From Saccharibacter floricola DSM 15669 (GTDB lineage: Bacteria > Pseudomonadota > Alphaproteobacteria > Acetobacterales > Acetobacteraceae), in contig NZ_KB899335.1 of assembly GCF_000378165.1 (NCBI RefSeq), positions 1 to 64,000 of the forward strand: DNA of 64,000 bases, given 5' to 3'. Position numbers and translations under genes: made by a program. Positions 8,153-16,486 of the stretch are shown here, one piece after another. Position 1 is the first letter of the stretch; every line of letters starts with the position of its first letter. Below the pieces are notes generated by a model, which was not told where the DNA came from, made no database searches, and saw only the letters and a program-made list of their open reading frames with translations.

Positions 8153-8235
8153 TACGATCCCACCCTCTGTTGAACACACATTCGTGCTAGATATGCCTTC
8201 ACCTATGGATCATCCTTCCATAGTGCAAGGTTTGC

Positions 8236-8250
8236 GGACTATAATAGTCC
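8236..8250. promoter_or_regulatory. IscR type-1-like palindrome upstream of nfu
   Basis: GGACTATAATAGTCC is a perfect palindrome with arms of seven. Its inner 13 bases fit the known core of IscR type 1 sites (GACT, purine, three A/T, pyrimidine, AGTC). It lies 84 bp upstream of the nfu start, in the divergent gap with the aldolase gene. The link to Fe-S status is inference. The site also contains a TATAAT-like core, so it could simply overlap a promoter. Confidence 0.45.
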
Positions 8251-8432
8251 TACTTCATGTGCATCTATACCCTATAGTGTCATCACGCTATCATGCCGCA
8301 ATAACCTGACACATGACGATCAATCTCTGTTACTGTGCCATAATCGTGGCACACCCCCAATGACAGAGCCGACAGGCTGTAATAGACAAGGCGCTCTCGC
8401 AAACATCATGCGCGATCTCAATGGAGACAGTC

Positions 8433-9533
8433 ATGCCCCGCTCTTTCTCTACCACAGCTGTTCCTCCTGGTGTTGTCACGGGCCGCGATTACCGCACCCT
8501 TTTAGCAGCGTGCCAACATGGGCGCTACGCCCTACCGGCTGTCAATGTTACGAATACGAACACGGTTAACGCGGTTTTGGAAGCTGCAGCACGCAATCAC
8601 TCTGATGTTATTATACAAATCTCTCACGGTGGGGCGCGTTTTTTTGGCGGGAACGGCTTACAGGACTCTCATCGCGCGCGCATATTAGGCGCTGTTTCTA
8701 TGGCGCGTCATGTGCATCTTACGGCCAAGGAATACGGTATTGCTGTCATTGTCCATACCGACCACGCTAATCGCCCTCTCATTCCGTGGCTTAATGCGCT
8801 GATTGAATTCAGTGAGGTCAACTACGCTCAGACAGGGCGGCCTCTTTTCTCCTCCCATATGCTCGACCTCTCAGCTGAACCACTAGATCATAACCTTGAT
8901 GAGGCAGACGCTATGCTACGCCGCCTCACCCCCCTGGGCATGGGGCTGGAGATTGAGCTCGGGATCACCGGTGGGGAAGAAGATGGTATCGGCACTGAAC
9001 TGGGAGAGGATCACACTGCAAACCCCTCTTTTTATACCCAACCGGTAGAAGTTCTTACCGCATGGGAGCGTCTCTCTCCGCTCGGAATCGTTACAATTGC
9101 TGCTTCTTTTGGCAATGTACATGGTGTGTATAAGCCTGGAAACGTGACCCTCCGTCCCGAGATTTTAAAAAGCTCTCAAGAGCTCGTATCCTCTCAATGC
9201 GGAGGAGACCCTAACCCACTCCCCTTGGTTTTCCATGGCGGTTCTGGGTCTGATCCCGCCATCATTCACGAAGCCCTCTCTTACGGCGTCATCAAGGTCA
9301 ATCTGGATACCGATATCCAATTTGCATTCGCGCGCGGCGTCGGGGCTTATGTGCAGCAGCACGAAACCGCCTTTCAACATCAGCTATGCCCCAAAACAGG
9401 GCGCCCCCTCAAAAAACAATACGACCCACGCACATGGCTCCGCGCTGGGGAACAACACTGCATTGAACGCCTCAACGAAGCCTTCACGATCCTCGGCTCT
9501 CGCGGAAAAAGCGTGGCATCCCCACGCCCCTAA
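8433..9533 (+). CDS. fba: Class II fructose-bisphosphate aldolase
   Basis: A 366 aa zinc-dependent aldolase that splits or makes fructose 1,6-bisphosphate. Metal and active-site segments are clear: HTDHA (109-113, catalytic Asp110 and zinc His), EIELGITGGEEDG, ASFGNVHGVYKPGNV and VFHGGSGSD, and a late NLDTD motif. Length fits the E. coli FbaA type. The ATG at 8433 has GGAGAC just upstream; an ATG at 8421 overlaps that ribosome-binding site and is rejected. Many acetic acid bacteria lack phosphofructokinase, so the enzyme may mainly serve gluconeogenesis and pentose phosphate linkage. It is convergent with the gene at 9530 with a four-base stop overlap. Confidence 0.95.
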   Translation: MPRSFSTTAVPPGVVTGRDYRTLLAACQHGRYALPAVNVTNTNTVNAVLEAAARNHSDVIIQISHGGARFFGGNGLQDSHRARILGAVSMARHVHLTAKEYGIAVIVHTDHANRPLIPWLNALIEFSEVNYAQTGRPLFSSHMLDLSAEPLDHNLDEADAMLRRLTPLGMGLEIELGITGGEEDGIGTELGEDHTANPSFYTQPVEVLTAWERLSPLGIVTIAASFGNVHGVYKPGNVTLRPEILKSSQELVSSQCGGDPNPLPLVFHGGSGSDPAIIHEALSYGVIKVNLDTDIQFAFARGVGAYVQQHETAFQHQLCPKTGRPLKKQYDPRTWLRAGEQHCIERLNEAFTILGSRGKSVASPRP

Positions 9534-9823
9534 GAGGCGTTGTGCCCCGCCTCATCATGCCCCGGTTTTTCAGAAGAACGAGACGCTTCATCCTGCTTTT
9601 GGCATGATGAGGCCGATGCCATATGCCCAGGCTGGCAGACCGGCAAAGGGCCATGATGAGAAGGCAGCGGCCAGAAAAGCTCAATGCCAAGAGAGGTCAA
9701 CACCAACAACACAGCCAGCACAACCCACGGCACCATAGAGGGTGGCCGCCGCTTGGGAGGAAGTAGCCCTTCCTCATACTGATAAGCTCGCCCTTCGCTC
9801 AGAAGTCGATCCCAATCACTCAT
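9530..9823 (-). CDS. Small single-span membrane protein, unknown
   Basis: A 97 aa protein from the MSDWDRLLSEGRAYQ start; a possible upstream start at 9871 would overlap thyX. The N-terminal half is polar and basic (LLPPKRRPP), then one membrane span (about residues 30-50, VPWVVLAVLLVLTSLGIEL), then a polar His/Ser/Glu-rich tail. It looks like a bitopic protein with a cytoplasmic head. No domain is recognised. It follows thyX on the same strand by 28 bases, so it is probably co-transcribed. Confidence 0.6.
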   Translation of the reverse strand: MSDWDRLLSEGRAYQYEEGLLPPKRRPPSMVPWVVLAVLLVLTSLGIELFWPLPSHHGPLPVCQPGHMASASSCQKQDEASRSSEKPGHDEAGHNAS

Positions 9824-9851
9824 ACGGCGTCCACCTCCTTCCGTCATTTTA

Positions 9852-10766
9852 TCATGAAGCGTCTGCCTCAAGCACAGCCATCATCTCTGCCCATTCACGC
9901 TTCGTAATGCCGGAATTTTCTTGCGTCACATCCTCACCTGCGAGGCGACGACGAAGCACGTTTAACATTCCTGCCGAGAAACTATGCGCTCCAAGACGAT
10001 ATTCCTCAAACGCTGCGGCCGTTTGAGGCACCCATGCTTTGAGGATCTCAATCATCTTCTGCGCATAAACGCGAATTTCATATTGAGCATGAGGATCCGA
10101 ACGCAAGGCAAGGAAATGCATCAAATTATGAAGGTCAATTTTCCAATACCACTGCGTATAGGTGTTGAGTGTCAGGTTCACACGCGCCAATTCACGCGCA
10201 ACACCCATCCCCTCTGAGTCTAGCATCTGCTCATAATCATCATAACATTGCAGCGCATCACGCTGTAGAATGGACAGCACCTCTTGGGCTGCCTCCGCAC
10301 TCAACGCATCCCCGCGGCCTTGTTTGTTCGACCGGCTTTGAGCCGCAATTTGCTCGGCTGCAGGCAGATAAAACTCTTTATCCAAGACAGAATAACGCGC
10401 TGAATACTCATTCACATTCGCCATACGATGACGAATCCACTGCCGTGCAACAAAGAGTGGAAGTTTCACGTGAAACTTAATCTCACACATTTCAAACGGT
10501 GTGGAATGACGATGACGCATCAGATAGCGAATCAACCCCGCATCTTCAGACGTACGACGCGTCCCCTTCCCGTAAGAAACACGCGCCGCTTGCACGACAG
10601 CCGAATCGTCTCCCATATAGTCCACAACGCGCAAAAAGCCGTGATCAAGAAGCTCAAATGGCTCAAAGAGAAGCGCTTCCATCGCCGGAACTGTTGGACG
10701 CATTGTTTGCGCCGGCGCATGACGCTGCGCTGTGATTTCAGCGCGCTGTTCATCTGTCAGAGCCAT
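9852..10766 (-). CDS. thyX: Flavin-dependent thymidylate synthase
   Basis: A 304 aa ThyX, making dTMP from dUMP with methylene-tetrahydrofolate and FAD. The signature RHR followed by seven residues and Ser is exact: [11 protein letters not shown] at 112-122. Other conserved parts are [33 protein letters not shown] and, near the C-terminus, [18 protein letters not shown]. The ATG at 10766 is preceded by TAGGAGAAAG, a good ribosome-binding site, so the longer reading from 10829 is rejected. ThyX is the thymidylate synthase type in organisms lacking ThyA; no thyA is in the window. Confidence 0.96.
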   Translation of the reverse strand: MALTDEQRAEITAQRHAPAQTMRPTVPAMEALLFEPFELLDHGFLRVVDYMGDDSAVVQAARVSYGKGTRRTSEDAGLIRYLMRHRHSTPFEMCEIKFHVKLPLFVARQWIRHRMANVNEYSARYSVLDKEFYLPAAEQIAAQSRSNKQGRGDALSAEAAQEVLSILQRDALQCYDDYEQMLDSEGMGVARELARVNLTLNTYTQWYWKIDLHNLMHFLALRSDPHAQYEIRVYAQKMIEILKAWVPQTAAAFEEYRLGAHSFSAGMLNVLRRRLAGEDVTQENSGITKREWAEMMAVLEADAS

Positions 10767-10852
10767 GGGCTTTCTCCTACCATACCAAGCTAAAACGTAT
10801 TCTCTGCCTTCTAACCTTTTCCCACTCACTCGTCACGTGAGCCTTTCACCAC

Positions 10853-10881
10853 TTGCCAAAAATATGTACACGCCCTATCTT
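10853..10881 (+). promoter_or_regulatory. Predicted sigma-70 promoter of ssrA
   Basis: TTGCCA (10853-10858), 17 bases, then TATCTT (10876-10881). This puts the start of transcription near 10888, right at the GCCGG hairpin that begins the tmRNA precursor. Spacing is ideal and the boxes are close to consensus. Confidence 0.6.
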
Positions 10882-10888
10882 AACTCTT

Positions 10889-11165
10889 GCCGGGGTTCGC
10901 TCCGGCTATGGCGATAAACGGTAGATGGAATAGGTGTAGTGGACCCGGGGGCAGTGCCCGGCGTCTCCACCAAGACCCTTCTCAGAAGGGCTATGGGGAC
11001 GAAACAGGCTCGACACGCATAGTAAAGATCTATTTTTTGCCCGGCATGGTACCGCCGTTATCGGGCTAAATTTTACAAGTGCCAACGATAACTCAGAGGT
11101 GCTCGCTGTTGCTGCATAAGCGATAAGCGCGGTTCGGGAGGCACCGGGCAACAGAAGCCTCCCAC
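10889..11165 (+). ncRNA. ssrA: Circularly permuted two-piece tmRNA
   Basis: The acceptor piece comes first, as in alphaproteobacteria. It has a 5' hairpin (GCCGG/CCGGC, 10889-10906), a T-arm (CCGGG...CCCGG) and a 3' end CGTCTCCACCA ending at 10972. A short intervening loop (10973-10994) is removed in maturation. The coding piece begins GGGGACG at 10995, which pairs with CGTCTCC of the acceptor (one G-U pair). The tag frame at 11081-11119 reads ANDNSEVLAVAA then TAA, ending in the hydrophobic AVAA expected of a ClpXP degron. The 3' end of the coding piece is estimated from the GGGAGGC/GCCTCCC hairpin and is approximate. It rescues stalled ribosomes together with SmpB. Confidence 0.93.
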
Positions 11166-11290
11166 TCACGCTTACTTGATGGTTCCCAATACACTCTAGT
11201 AAGAAAAAAACACCTTCTTCTCTTGCTATCTGTGGCATTCTAGCCCAGAAATTGAGAACCATTCACACTCAACCGTGTAGCAAGCTATCC

Positions 11291-11866
11291 ATGAGCGACG
11301 ATCCAAACGACCCGACTTTCCCTACGAGCCTTTTACCCTATGACACATGGTTAGAAGACGCACATCGGGGCGTTGTTCTAAAGGCTTTGGATTATTTATG
11401 CCATCACGGCTTGCCGGGGGAACATCATTTCTACATGACGTTCCTCACAGACTATCCCGGCGTTGACATCCCTGCACGCCTAAAGGATCGCTACCCTGAT
11501 GAGATGACCATCGTCCTTCAGCATCAATTCCTTAATCCAACTGTGAGCGAGGATCGTAGCGTTTTTTCTGTAGGCCTGTCCTTTGGCGGAACACCTTGTA
11601 CGTTGCGTATTCCCCTTAAAGCAATTACGGCCTTTGCTGACCCACATATCCAAATTGCGCTCCGCTTCAACCCCGAAGGGACGACCCCAGAGGTTGAGCA
11701 GGATAATGGTGGCCCAGAACTCTATCAGGATGAACCTGACAGTGCTTCGAACACCCCCCAGCATGAGGAAAAAGAAACGCAAGAAGCAGAAGTTGTCAGC
11801 CTTGCTGCTTTCCGCAAACGTCACAATAAGTCAGAAAGCTCCACAGACACGGAAGATCCCTCTTAA
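11291..11866 (+). CDS. sspB: SspB-type ClpXP adaptor (alphaproteobacterial form)
   Basis: A 191 aa protein of the SspB family, which binds the ssrA tag and hands tagged proteins to ClpXP. The folded domain is about residues 10-130 (LPYDTWLEDAHRGVVLKALDYL, HHFYMTFLTDYPGVDIPARL, VGLSFGGTPCTLRIPLKAI). It is followed by an acidic disordered linker and a C-terminal VVSLAAFRKR segment, the likely ClpX-binding peptide. The ATG at 11291 is preferred over 11252 because family members start close to the folded domain. It lies about 125 bases after the tmRNA gene, so substrate tag and adaptor are neighbours. Confidence 0.9.
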   Translation: MSDDPNDPTFPTSLLPYDTWLEDAHRGVVLKALDYLCHHGLPGEHHFYMTFLTDYPGVDIPARLKDRYPDEMTIVLQHQFLNPTVSEDRSVFSVGLSFGGTPCTLRIPLKAITAFADPHIQIALRFNPEGTTPEVEQDNGGPELYQDEPDSASNTPQHEEKETQEAEVVSLAAFRKRHNKSESSTDTEDPS

Positions 11867-11878
11867 GCAACAGGTTTC

Positions 11879-12973
11879 ATGGCGCACGGTGCACTTTCGC
11901 CCTACCAGTACGGGAAACGCTGGCTTTTACTGATAGGGCTGTCGGCCGTGCTTACGGCTGCCTTCTTGGGCGTCCATCTCGCAGCGGGCACCATGTTAGG
12001 CCCCATGATCGCCGGGATCATTATGGCGGTCAGCGGTCGTCAATTAACGATTAAACGACCCATTTTTTGTCTCGCACAAGCCATCCTTGCCTGCGTTATT
12101 GTAAAATCCCTCTCAATAGACATTCTTCAAAATTGCCTCCATCACTGGGTTCTCATGCTGTTCAGCGTGATATCGGTGATTGTTGCCAGTTTTTTCACCG
12201 GAGCTGTGCTGGCTCGGTTCGGCAATATGCCTGGAACTACTGCACTATGGGGAGCTTCTCCCGGCGGCGCTTCGACCATGACCCTCATGTGTGAATCTTT
12301 TGGAGCAGACCCACGACTTGCAGCTTTTATGCTGTATTTCCGTGTGATTATGGTGGCCCTCTCAACGTCGCTCGTTGCCTGGTATGTTGGCGGCCCCCCT
12401 GCACAATCTCACTCCCTTCCACCGCTATCAATTCTCCATCCAGGCGATATGATTCCTACCCTGGCTCTTATTATAGGCTCAACGATTATTGGAATGCGCC
12501 TGCCTTTATCTGCTGCGCCGCTGCTTCTCACTTTATTTCTTGGTGGGATCGCTCAGCTGACAGGCCTCTTCGCTATTAGCACCCCTTTATGGCTCTGCGT
12601 TCCTGCTTATATGTCGATCGGATGGGCTATTGGCCTACGATTTACCAAAGCTGTGTTATGCTATGCTCTTCATACCCTCCCTGCCGTATGCTTCTCTTCT
12701 GTTATTCTCATCTGTGTTTGTGCTCTTTTAGCCATCCCCGTTGCGCGCCTCGCTCAAATCGACCTTTTTAGCGCCTATCTGGCGACAAGTCCGGGCGGGT
12801 TAGACACCATCGTCATTATCAGCACATCAATCCCTGTAGCACTCCCCTTTATTGTTGCCCTTCAGACTGCCCGTATGCTCGCCGTCGTTATCCTCGGCCC
12901 CCTCATTGCACGCCCAATCGGCACATGGCTTGAGCGCCACAAACCAAAGAATCAACAAACACCACAGTCATAA
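11879..12973 (+). CDS. AbrB-family membrane transporter (putative)
   Basis: A 364 aa protein with about ten hydrophobic segments in two similar halves. Each half contains a related glycine-rich motif: PGTTALWGASPGGASTMTLM in the first and YLATSPGGLDTIVIIS in the second. This internal duplication is typical of the AbrB/ammonia monooxygenase-related membrane family (Pfam AbrB, not the DNA-binding AbrB). Substrate is not established for most members. It follows sspB by 12 bases and may share its message. A hairpin just after the stop serves mainly the opposite strand. Confidence 0.82.
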   Translation: MAHGALSPYQYGKRWLLLIGLSAVLTAAFLGVHLAAGTMLGPMIAGIIMAVSGRQLTIKRPIFCLAQAILACVIVKSLSIDILQNCLHHWVLMLFSVISVIVASFFTGAVLARFGNMPGTTALWGASPGGASTMTLMCESFGADPRLAAFMLYFRVIMVALSTSLVAWYVGGPPAQSHSLPPLSILHPGDMIPTLALIIGSTIIGMRLPLSAAPLLLTLFLGGIAQLTGLFAISTPLWLCVPAYMSIGWAIGLRFTKAVLCYALHTLPAVCFSSVILICVCALLAIPVARLAQIDLFSAYLATSPGGLDTIVIISTSIPVALPFIVALQTARMLAVVILGPLIARPIGTWLERHKPKNQQTPQS

Positions 12974-12975
12974 AA

Positions 12976-13002
12976 AAAGCCCGAGGGAGTTCCCCGGGCT
13001 TT
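12976..13002 (-). terminator. Intrinsic terminator of the glycosyltransferase gene
   Basis: AAAGCCCG pairs with CGGGCTTT around a GC-rich loop. On the minus strand the stem is followed by a run of seven T. It lies 21 bases past the minus-strand gene end and directly after the plus-strand transporter stop, so it may act weakly in both directions. Confidence 0.75.
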
Positions 13003-13023
13003 GCCATTCTCACCTTCCTGAAT

Positions 13024-13890
13024 TTATGCGTTACCTTCTCGCATCGCATCAAATTCATCCGCTGTATCAGCCGGTGGAGAAGTGGACATCCGCAAGAATT
13101 CTTCCCACCGTGGCACGTAATGTGCATAGCCAGCTGGATTTTGGAAAAACCAATGACGCCATGTGTGAAAAACTGGGTCATGCTCACGATATGCAGGATC
13201 ATCAAGCAAATGACGCGCCGCTGGTGGTTTGCCAGCATGGAAATGCACGATGACCGCATCATCATTCACTCCCCAATAAGGCTTCCAGTTAAAGCGAGCG
13301 GACAGCGGGCTCCATTGAGCGTTATAGAAAACGCGCAACAGCTCCTGATCATAACCAGAAATGTAATACAGATTGTCGCATAGGAAATCGATCATCGCCG
13401 GCAAGTCATTACGCAGGCGCTCAAGGTTCATCACCATGACCCCTGAGTTCATATCTGTGTAATAATCCTGCATACCAAACTGACCACAAGCCGCAAAAAT
13501 AGCAGGACGACAGAACTCAACTTGCGGATCACGCATGAACAAAACGTCACAATCTGTATAAAGGACGTATTGATCTTCTTTTTCCAACAGCGGCAGATCA
13601 AGGCGCATAAAGGCCCCTGCAGCCGTCTGCATGTAATTAGGCCATTCAGGCTTCTGACGGCGTTGCGCCTCATGCAAACGATCGTAAAAATGGATGCGGT
13701 GGAAAATAACCGTCACACCAAGCTCACGCATCTCGCGCGTGAAATCGCATTCCTGCCCGTCAAAAACCATATGCGGCTTCAACGTTGTATTCTCTCGTGC
13801 AGAACGTACTGCCACACGGATGCAATCAATAAACCCATGATCTGGATCATTGGAGAGCGTCTGCTCTGTAATTGCAAAAAACCACTTCAT
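13024..13890 (-). CDS. GT8-like glycosyltransferase
   Basis: A 288 aa soluble glycosyltransferase-like protein. An N-terminal Rossmann-like part is followed by YVLYTDCDVLFMRDP, with the metal-binding DxD at Asp113-Cys-Asp115, then MNSGVMVMNLERLR, YDQELL and VIVHFHAGKPP, the order seen in family 8 retaining glycosyltransferases that use nucleotide sugars. No signal peptide or membrane span is present. Sugar and acceptor are unknown; surface glycan or glycoprotein modification is possible. It stands alone between a terminator and an unassigned small gene. Confidence 0.82.
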   Translation of the reverse strand: MKWFFAITEQTLSNDPDHGFIDCIRVAVRSARENTTLKPHMVFDGQECDFTREMRELGVTVIFHRIHFYDRLHEAQRRQKPEWPNYMQTAAGAFMRLDLPLLEKEDQYVLYTDCDVLFMRDPQVEFCRPAIFAACGQFGMQDYYTDMNSGVMVMNLERLRNDLPAMIDFLCDNLYYISGYDQELLRVFYNAQWSPLSARFNWKPYWGVNDDAVIVHFHAGKPPAARHLLDDPAYREHDPVFHTWRHWFFQNPAGYAHYVPRWEEFLRMSTSPPADTADEFDAMREGNA

Positions 13891-13978
13891 GCCAAACGTC
13901 CCTAATGCCCCAAATCTAACAGACAGCCGTGCTGCATCATATCCGTCTGCCCTAACAATATCACCTTAAAAATATGCT

Positions 13979-14197
13979 CTACCAATTTTTGGAAATGAGC
14001 CAAAACTCTTCAGATGTTAGAGTAATCACACCCGTCTTTTGCGTCTGTGACGCAGCCAGAGCCAACGCATGAATGCGTTCGATCATCGCCGTTTTACGTT
14101 GATGAACTTCAGAATCACTTGACGTCATCTGAAGGGTCTTCAACGCATTTTCGGCCGCTTTTGCAACACGTTCTGCATCAATCGCAGCGTAAGACAA
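13979..14197 (-). CDS. Small hypothetical protein
   Basis: A 72 aa polar helical protein starting LSYAAIDAERVAKAAENALKT, with a likely TTG start at 14197. GAGGAG lies seven bases upstream, which decides this start over a TTG at 14212 that overlaps the ribosome-binding site. Composition (Ala, Glu, Lys heptad-like spacing) suggests a short coiled helix. No family is recognised. It stands 88 bases upstream of the glycosyltransferase on the same strand. Confidence 0.45.
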   Translation of the reverse strand: MSYAAIDAERVAKAAENALKTLQMTSSDSEVHQRKTAMIERIHALALAASQTQKTGVITLTSEEFWLISKNW

Positions 14198-14319
14198 GAC
14201 CTCTCTCCTCAAAATATCAAGCTAGCTTTCCTACAAACAGAGCGCCACCTACTATAAAATCTACAGAAGCACCCGTTCCACGAAAGAGCTCAATGCCATA
14301 TTAGCATGCTTCACATGCT

Positions 14320-14402
14320 TTGATAACTCATCGAGTCGCCATAAAGACGTTTCTTTGTATATAGCCAAAATAATCCACTCCCCCAAGAGGGGTTTTCTTT
14401 TT
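14320..14402 (+). ncRNA. Candidate small RNA ending at an orphan terminator
   Basis: A strong plus-strand terminator (CCCC-AAGA-GGGG then TTTTCTTTTTT, about 14380-14402) has no plus-strand gene upstream of it for 1.4 kb. A TTGATA box (14320-14325), 16 bases and TAAAGA (14342-14347) would start a transcript of roughly 50 bases ending there. Both parts are seen in sequence; that a transcript exists is inference. Confidence 0.3.
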
Positions 14403-14404
14403 TC

Positions 14405-14647
14405 ATGAAAAATTATTTACTTAAAAAATATCACAATGTTACCTTATTTTTCATGTATTTAAATTTACCTTTTTTATTTTCACTTAGGATGGTGAAATTA
14501 TTTTTGAATGATGTTATCATATTTTTTGCATTTTGTAGTTTTTTGTTAATTCAATACTTTAAAAATATGACATCTCACATTTTTGAATTTATTTTTTCTC
14601 TTATCGTTGTTTCTTCTTACTCTTATAATAAGAATATCTTGTTATAA
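14405..14647 (+). CDS. Very AT-rich hydrophobic small ORF (doubtful)
   Basis: An 80-codon frame, strikingly AT-rich compared with the genes around it, encoding about three hydrophobic stretches (LFFMYLNLPFLFSL, FFAFCSFLLIQYF, FIFSLIVVSSYSY). The ATG directly follows the T-run of a terminator and has no ribosome-binding site at proper distance. It may be a chance frame in low-GC DNA or a remnant of transferred DNA. The 14213-14718 stretch holds no other convincing gene. Confidence 0.2.
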   Translation: MKNYLLKKYHNVTLFFMYLNLPFLFSLRMVKLFLNDVIIFFAFCSFLLIQYFKNMTSHIFEFIFSLIVVSSYSYNKNILL

Positions 14648-14718
14648 TGATAGATATATTATGTTAGATTGGCAAATAGTAAATTTGTCCATTGCTACAG
14701 GCGGAGCCTCTTCTTTCC

Positions 14719-15864
14719 ATGTCTCTTTATATTTGCTCACCTCGCTCTGCCGCTGCCGTGGGGTGTCTTGGCCTGCTCACCGCCTGCGCAAATACACCAT
14801 CTTCATCCATGTCTCCGCAAGCACTTGTGGATGAGCAGGAGCAATACCAAGCACACGCCAAAAGTTCTTATACCCCCCCTGGCCCCGCTCATGATCCCTG
14901 GGGGCCTTATATTCGTGAAGCGTCCGAGCGTTTTGACATCCCAACGGCCTGGATTCGTGCCGTCATGCACCAAGAATCAGGCGGACATATTTACGACAGT
15001 CACGGGCGTTTCATCACATCCCTCCCGGGTGCAATGGGACTGATGCAAATTATGCCCCCTGCTTATGACGACCTGCGCACGCGGTATGGTCTAGGCCCTG
15101 ATGCCTATAACCCACATGACAATATCTTAGCGGGCACCGCCTACATGCGGGAAATGTACGAAATTTATGGCTCCCCGGGCTTTTTAGCCGCTTATAATTA
15201 TGGCCCAGGGAGCCTTGACCGCTATCTTCGCCACAACAGAGCCCTACCTTTAGAAACACGGCACTATGTAGCTGCCATCGCCCCACATATTGTCGGGATT
15301 TGGCCACGGCACCGTTCTCATAACGACCTCATGGTTGCCCGTCACGATCCAACCGCACGAACACAAGATAATGCCGCGATCGAAGACACACAGCCCCCAC
15401 CGATAACATCCAACCCCGCTCAACAATCCATTAGTGCCGCATGGGCCGCACGAGGCTTCTCAAGCCCCCCTGCAGAGCCGCGCAGCACTGCTCCACATAA
15501 GGTCTCCCAACCTGAGCAATCCCCTGAAGAGACCATCCATGTTCAATCCATCCCGCTAGCACACATGCCCTACCGTAGCGGATCGGCAAGCGATATGTTG
15601 AAAAAGGGTTCCGCCCAATGGGCTGTTCAACTAGGGAGCTACTCAACCCGCGCCCAAGCCTCGGCAGTCTCTACACAAGTCCGCCATCTTACCGGGCTCA
15701 CACCAAAACGCGTATCTGTCCTCGTTAACCCAGTCCATTCAGGCCAGCATAGGCTTTATCGCGCCCGATTAACGGGGCTCTCGCACGATCAAGCTCTAGC
15801 AACATGCCGCAGACTTACCCATAGCATTCCCTGTATGCCCCTCTCACCTCAATCCCATTTCTAA
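14719..15864 (+). CDS. Lytic transglycosylase lipoprotein with SPOR domain
   Basis: A 381 aa protein. A signal sequence ends in a lipobox LLTAC (Cys23). The SLT goose-lysozyme-like domain spans about 60-200 with the catalytic Glu86 in AVMHQESGG, then GAMGLMQIMP and AAYNYGPGSLDRYL. A long low-complexity linker leads to a C-terminal SPOR domain (about 305-375, WAVQLGSYSTRAQASAV), which binds denuded septal glycan. This domain order suggests a peptidoglycan-cutting enzyme recruited to the division site. The ATG at 14719 places the signal peptide at the N-terminus; 14692 is rejected. It precedes the DUF1643 gene on the same strand. Confidence 0.9.
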   Translation: MSLYICSPRSAAAVGCLGLLTACANTPSSSMSPQALVDEQEQYQAHAKSSYTPPGPAHDPWGPYIREASERFDIPTAWIRAVMHQESGGHIYDSHGRFITSLPGAMGLMQIMPPAYDDLRTRYGLGPDAYNPHDNILAGTAYMREMYEIYGSPGFLAAYNYGPGSLDRYLRHNRALPLETRHYVAAIAPHIVGIWPRHRSHNDLMVARHDPTARTQDNAAIEDTQPPPITSNPAQQSISAAWAARGFSSPPAEPRSTAPHKVSQPEQSPEETIHVQSIPLAHMPYRSGSASDMLKKGSAQWAVQLGSYSTRAQASAVSTQVRHLTGLTPKRVSVLVNPVHSGQHRLYRARLTGLSHDQALATCRRLTHSIPCMPLSPQSHF

Positions 15865-15919
15865 GAACACGTAAATGAGGGGCTTAAAAAGACCTGCGCT
15901 GCACGCTACATCTCTCCCT

Positions 15920-16486
15920 ATGACAGAGAAGACACATCACGTCGGGTCATCGACCCCCCTTCGGTTAGCTGATGATATCGTCAGCACCGCCATATATGAT
16001 GGCCCACAAGACTGCTATCGCTACAGCTTAAAACGCGTTTGGGACGCAACACGCCCTCTTATCATGTGGGTTATGATGAACCCCTCTGTCGCTACAGAAG
16101 TGGGCGATGACCGCACCGTTGCCAAATGCCAGCGCTATGCCCGCGCTTGGGGATATGGGGGCATTTATGTGGGCAACAGCTTCGCCTATCGCTGCACAGA
16201 CCAAAAGCGCCTTCTGGAAATACCAGACCCTATTGGCCCTCAAAACGATGCTTCTCTTTTAGAAATGGCCGCAGACGCCCACACCATCGTGCTGGCCTAC
16301 GGCACACCTCAAGCAAAAGCCCTCCGCTCTCGCGGGACGGCTGTCGCCCAGCTCCTAAGCCAAGCTGGACACGAGATCACAGCCCTTCGGCTCAGTCGTA
16401 AAGGAGGGCGGCCAGAGCACCCGCTCTATTTGCCGGCTTCTCTGACCCCTCAACCTCTTGATCCTACGACATTAAGCGACCATTAA
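15920..16486 (+). CDS. DUF1643 family protein
   Basis: A 188 aa protein matching DUF1643: YRYSLKRVWD, MWVMMNPSVATEVGDDRTVAKCQRYARAWGYGGIYVGNSFAYR and VLAYGTPQAKALRSRG are the family landmarks. Biochemical role is unknown. The ATG at 15920 is chosen because the preceding 15 residues of a longer frame do not resemble the family. The stop shares four bases (TTAA) with the stop of the convergent dld gene. Confidence 0.85.
   Translation: MTEKTHHVGSSTPLRLADDIVSTAIYDGPQDCYRYSLKRVWDATRPLIMWVMMNPSVATEVGDDRTVAKCQRYARAWGYGGIYVGNSFAYRCTDQKRLLEIPDPIGPQNDASLLEMAADAHTIVLAYGTPQAKALRSRGTAVAQLLSQAGHEITALRLSRKGGRPEHPLYLPASLTPQPLDPTTLSDH

Noticed and set aside
8153-8432. A riboswitch in the nfu/aldolase divergent gap
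   Set aside because: Only short palindromes are visible; no conserved riboswitch core could be recognised.
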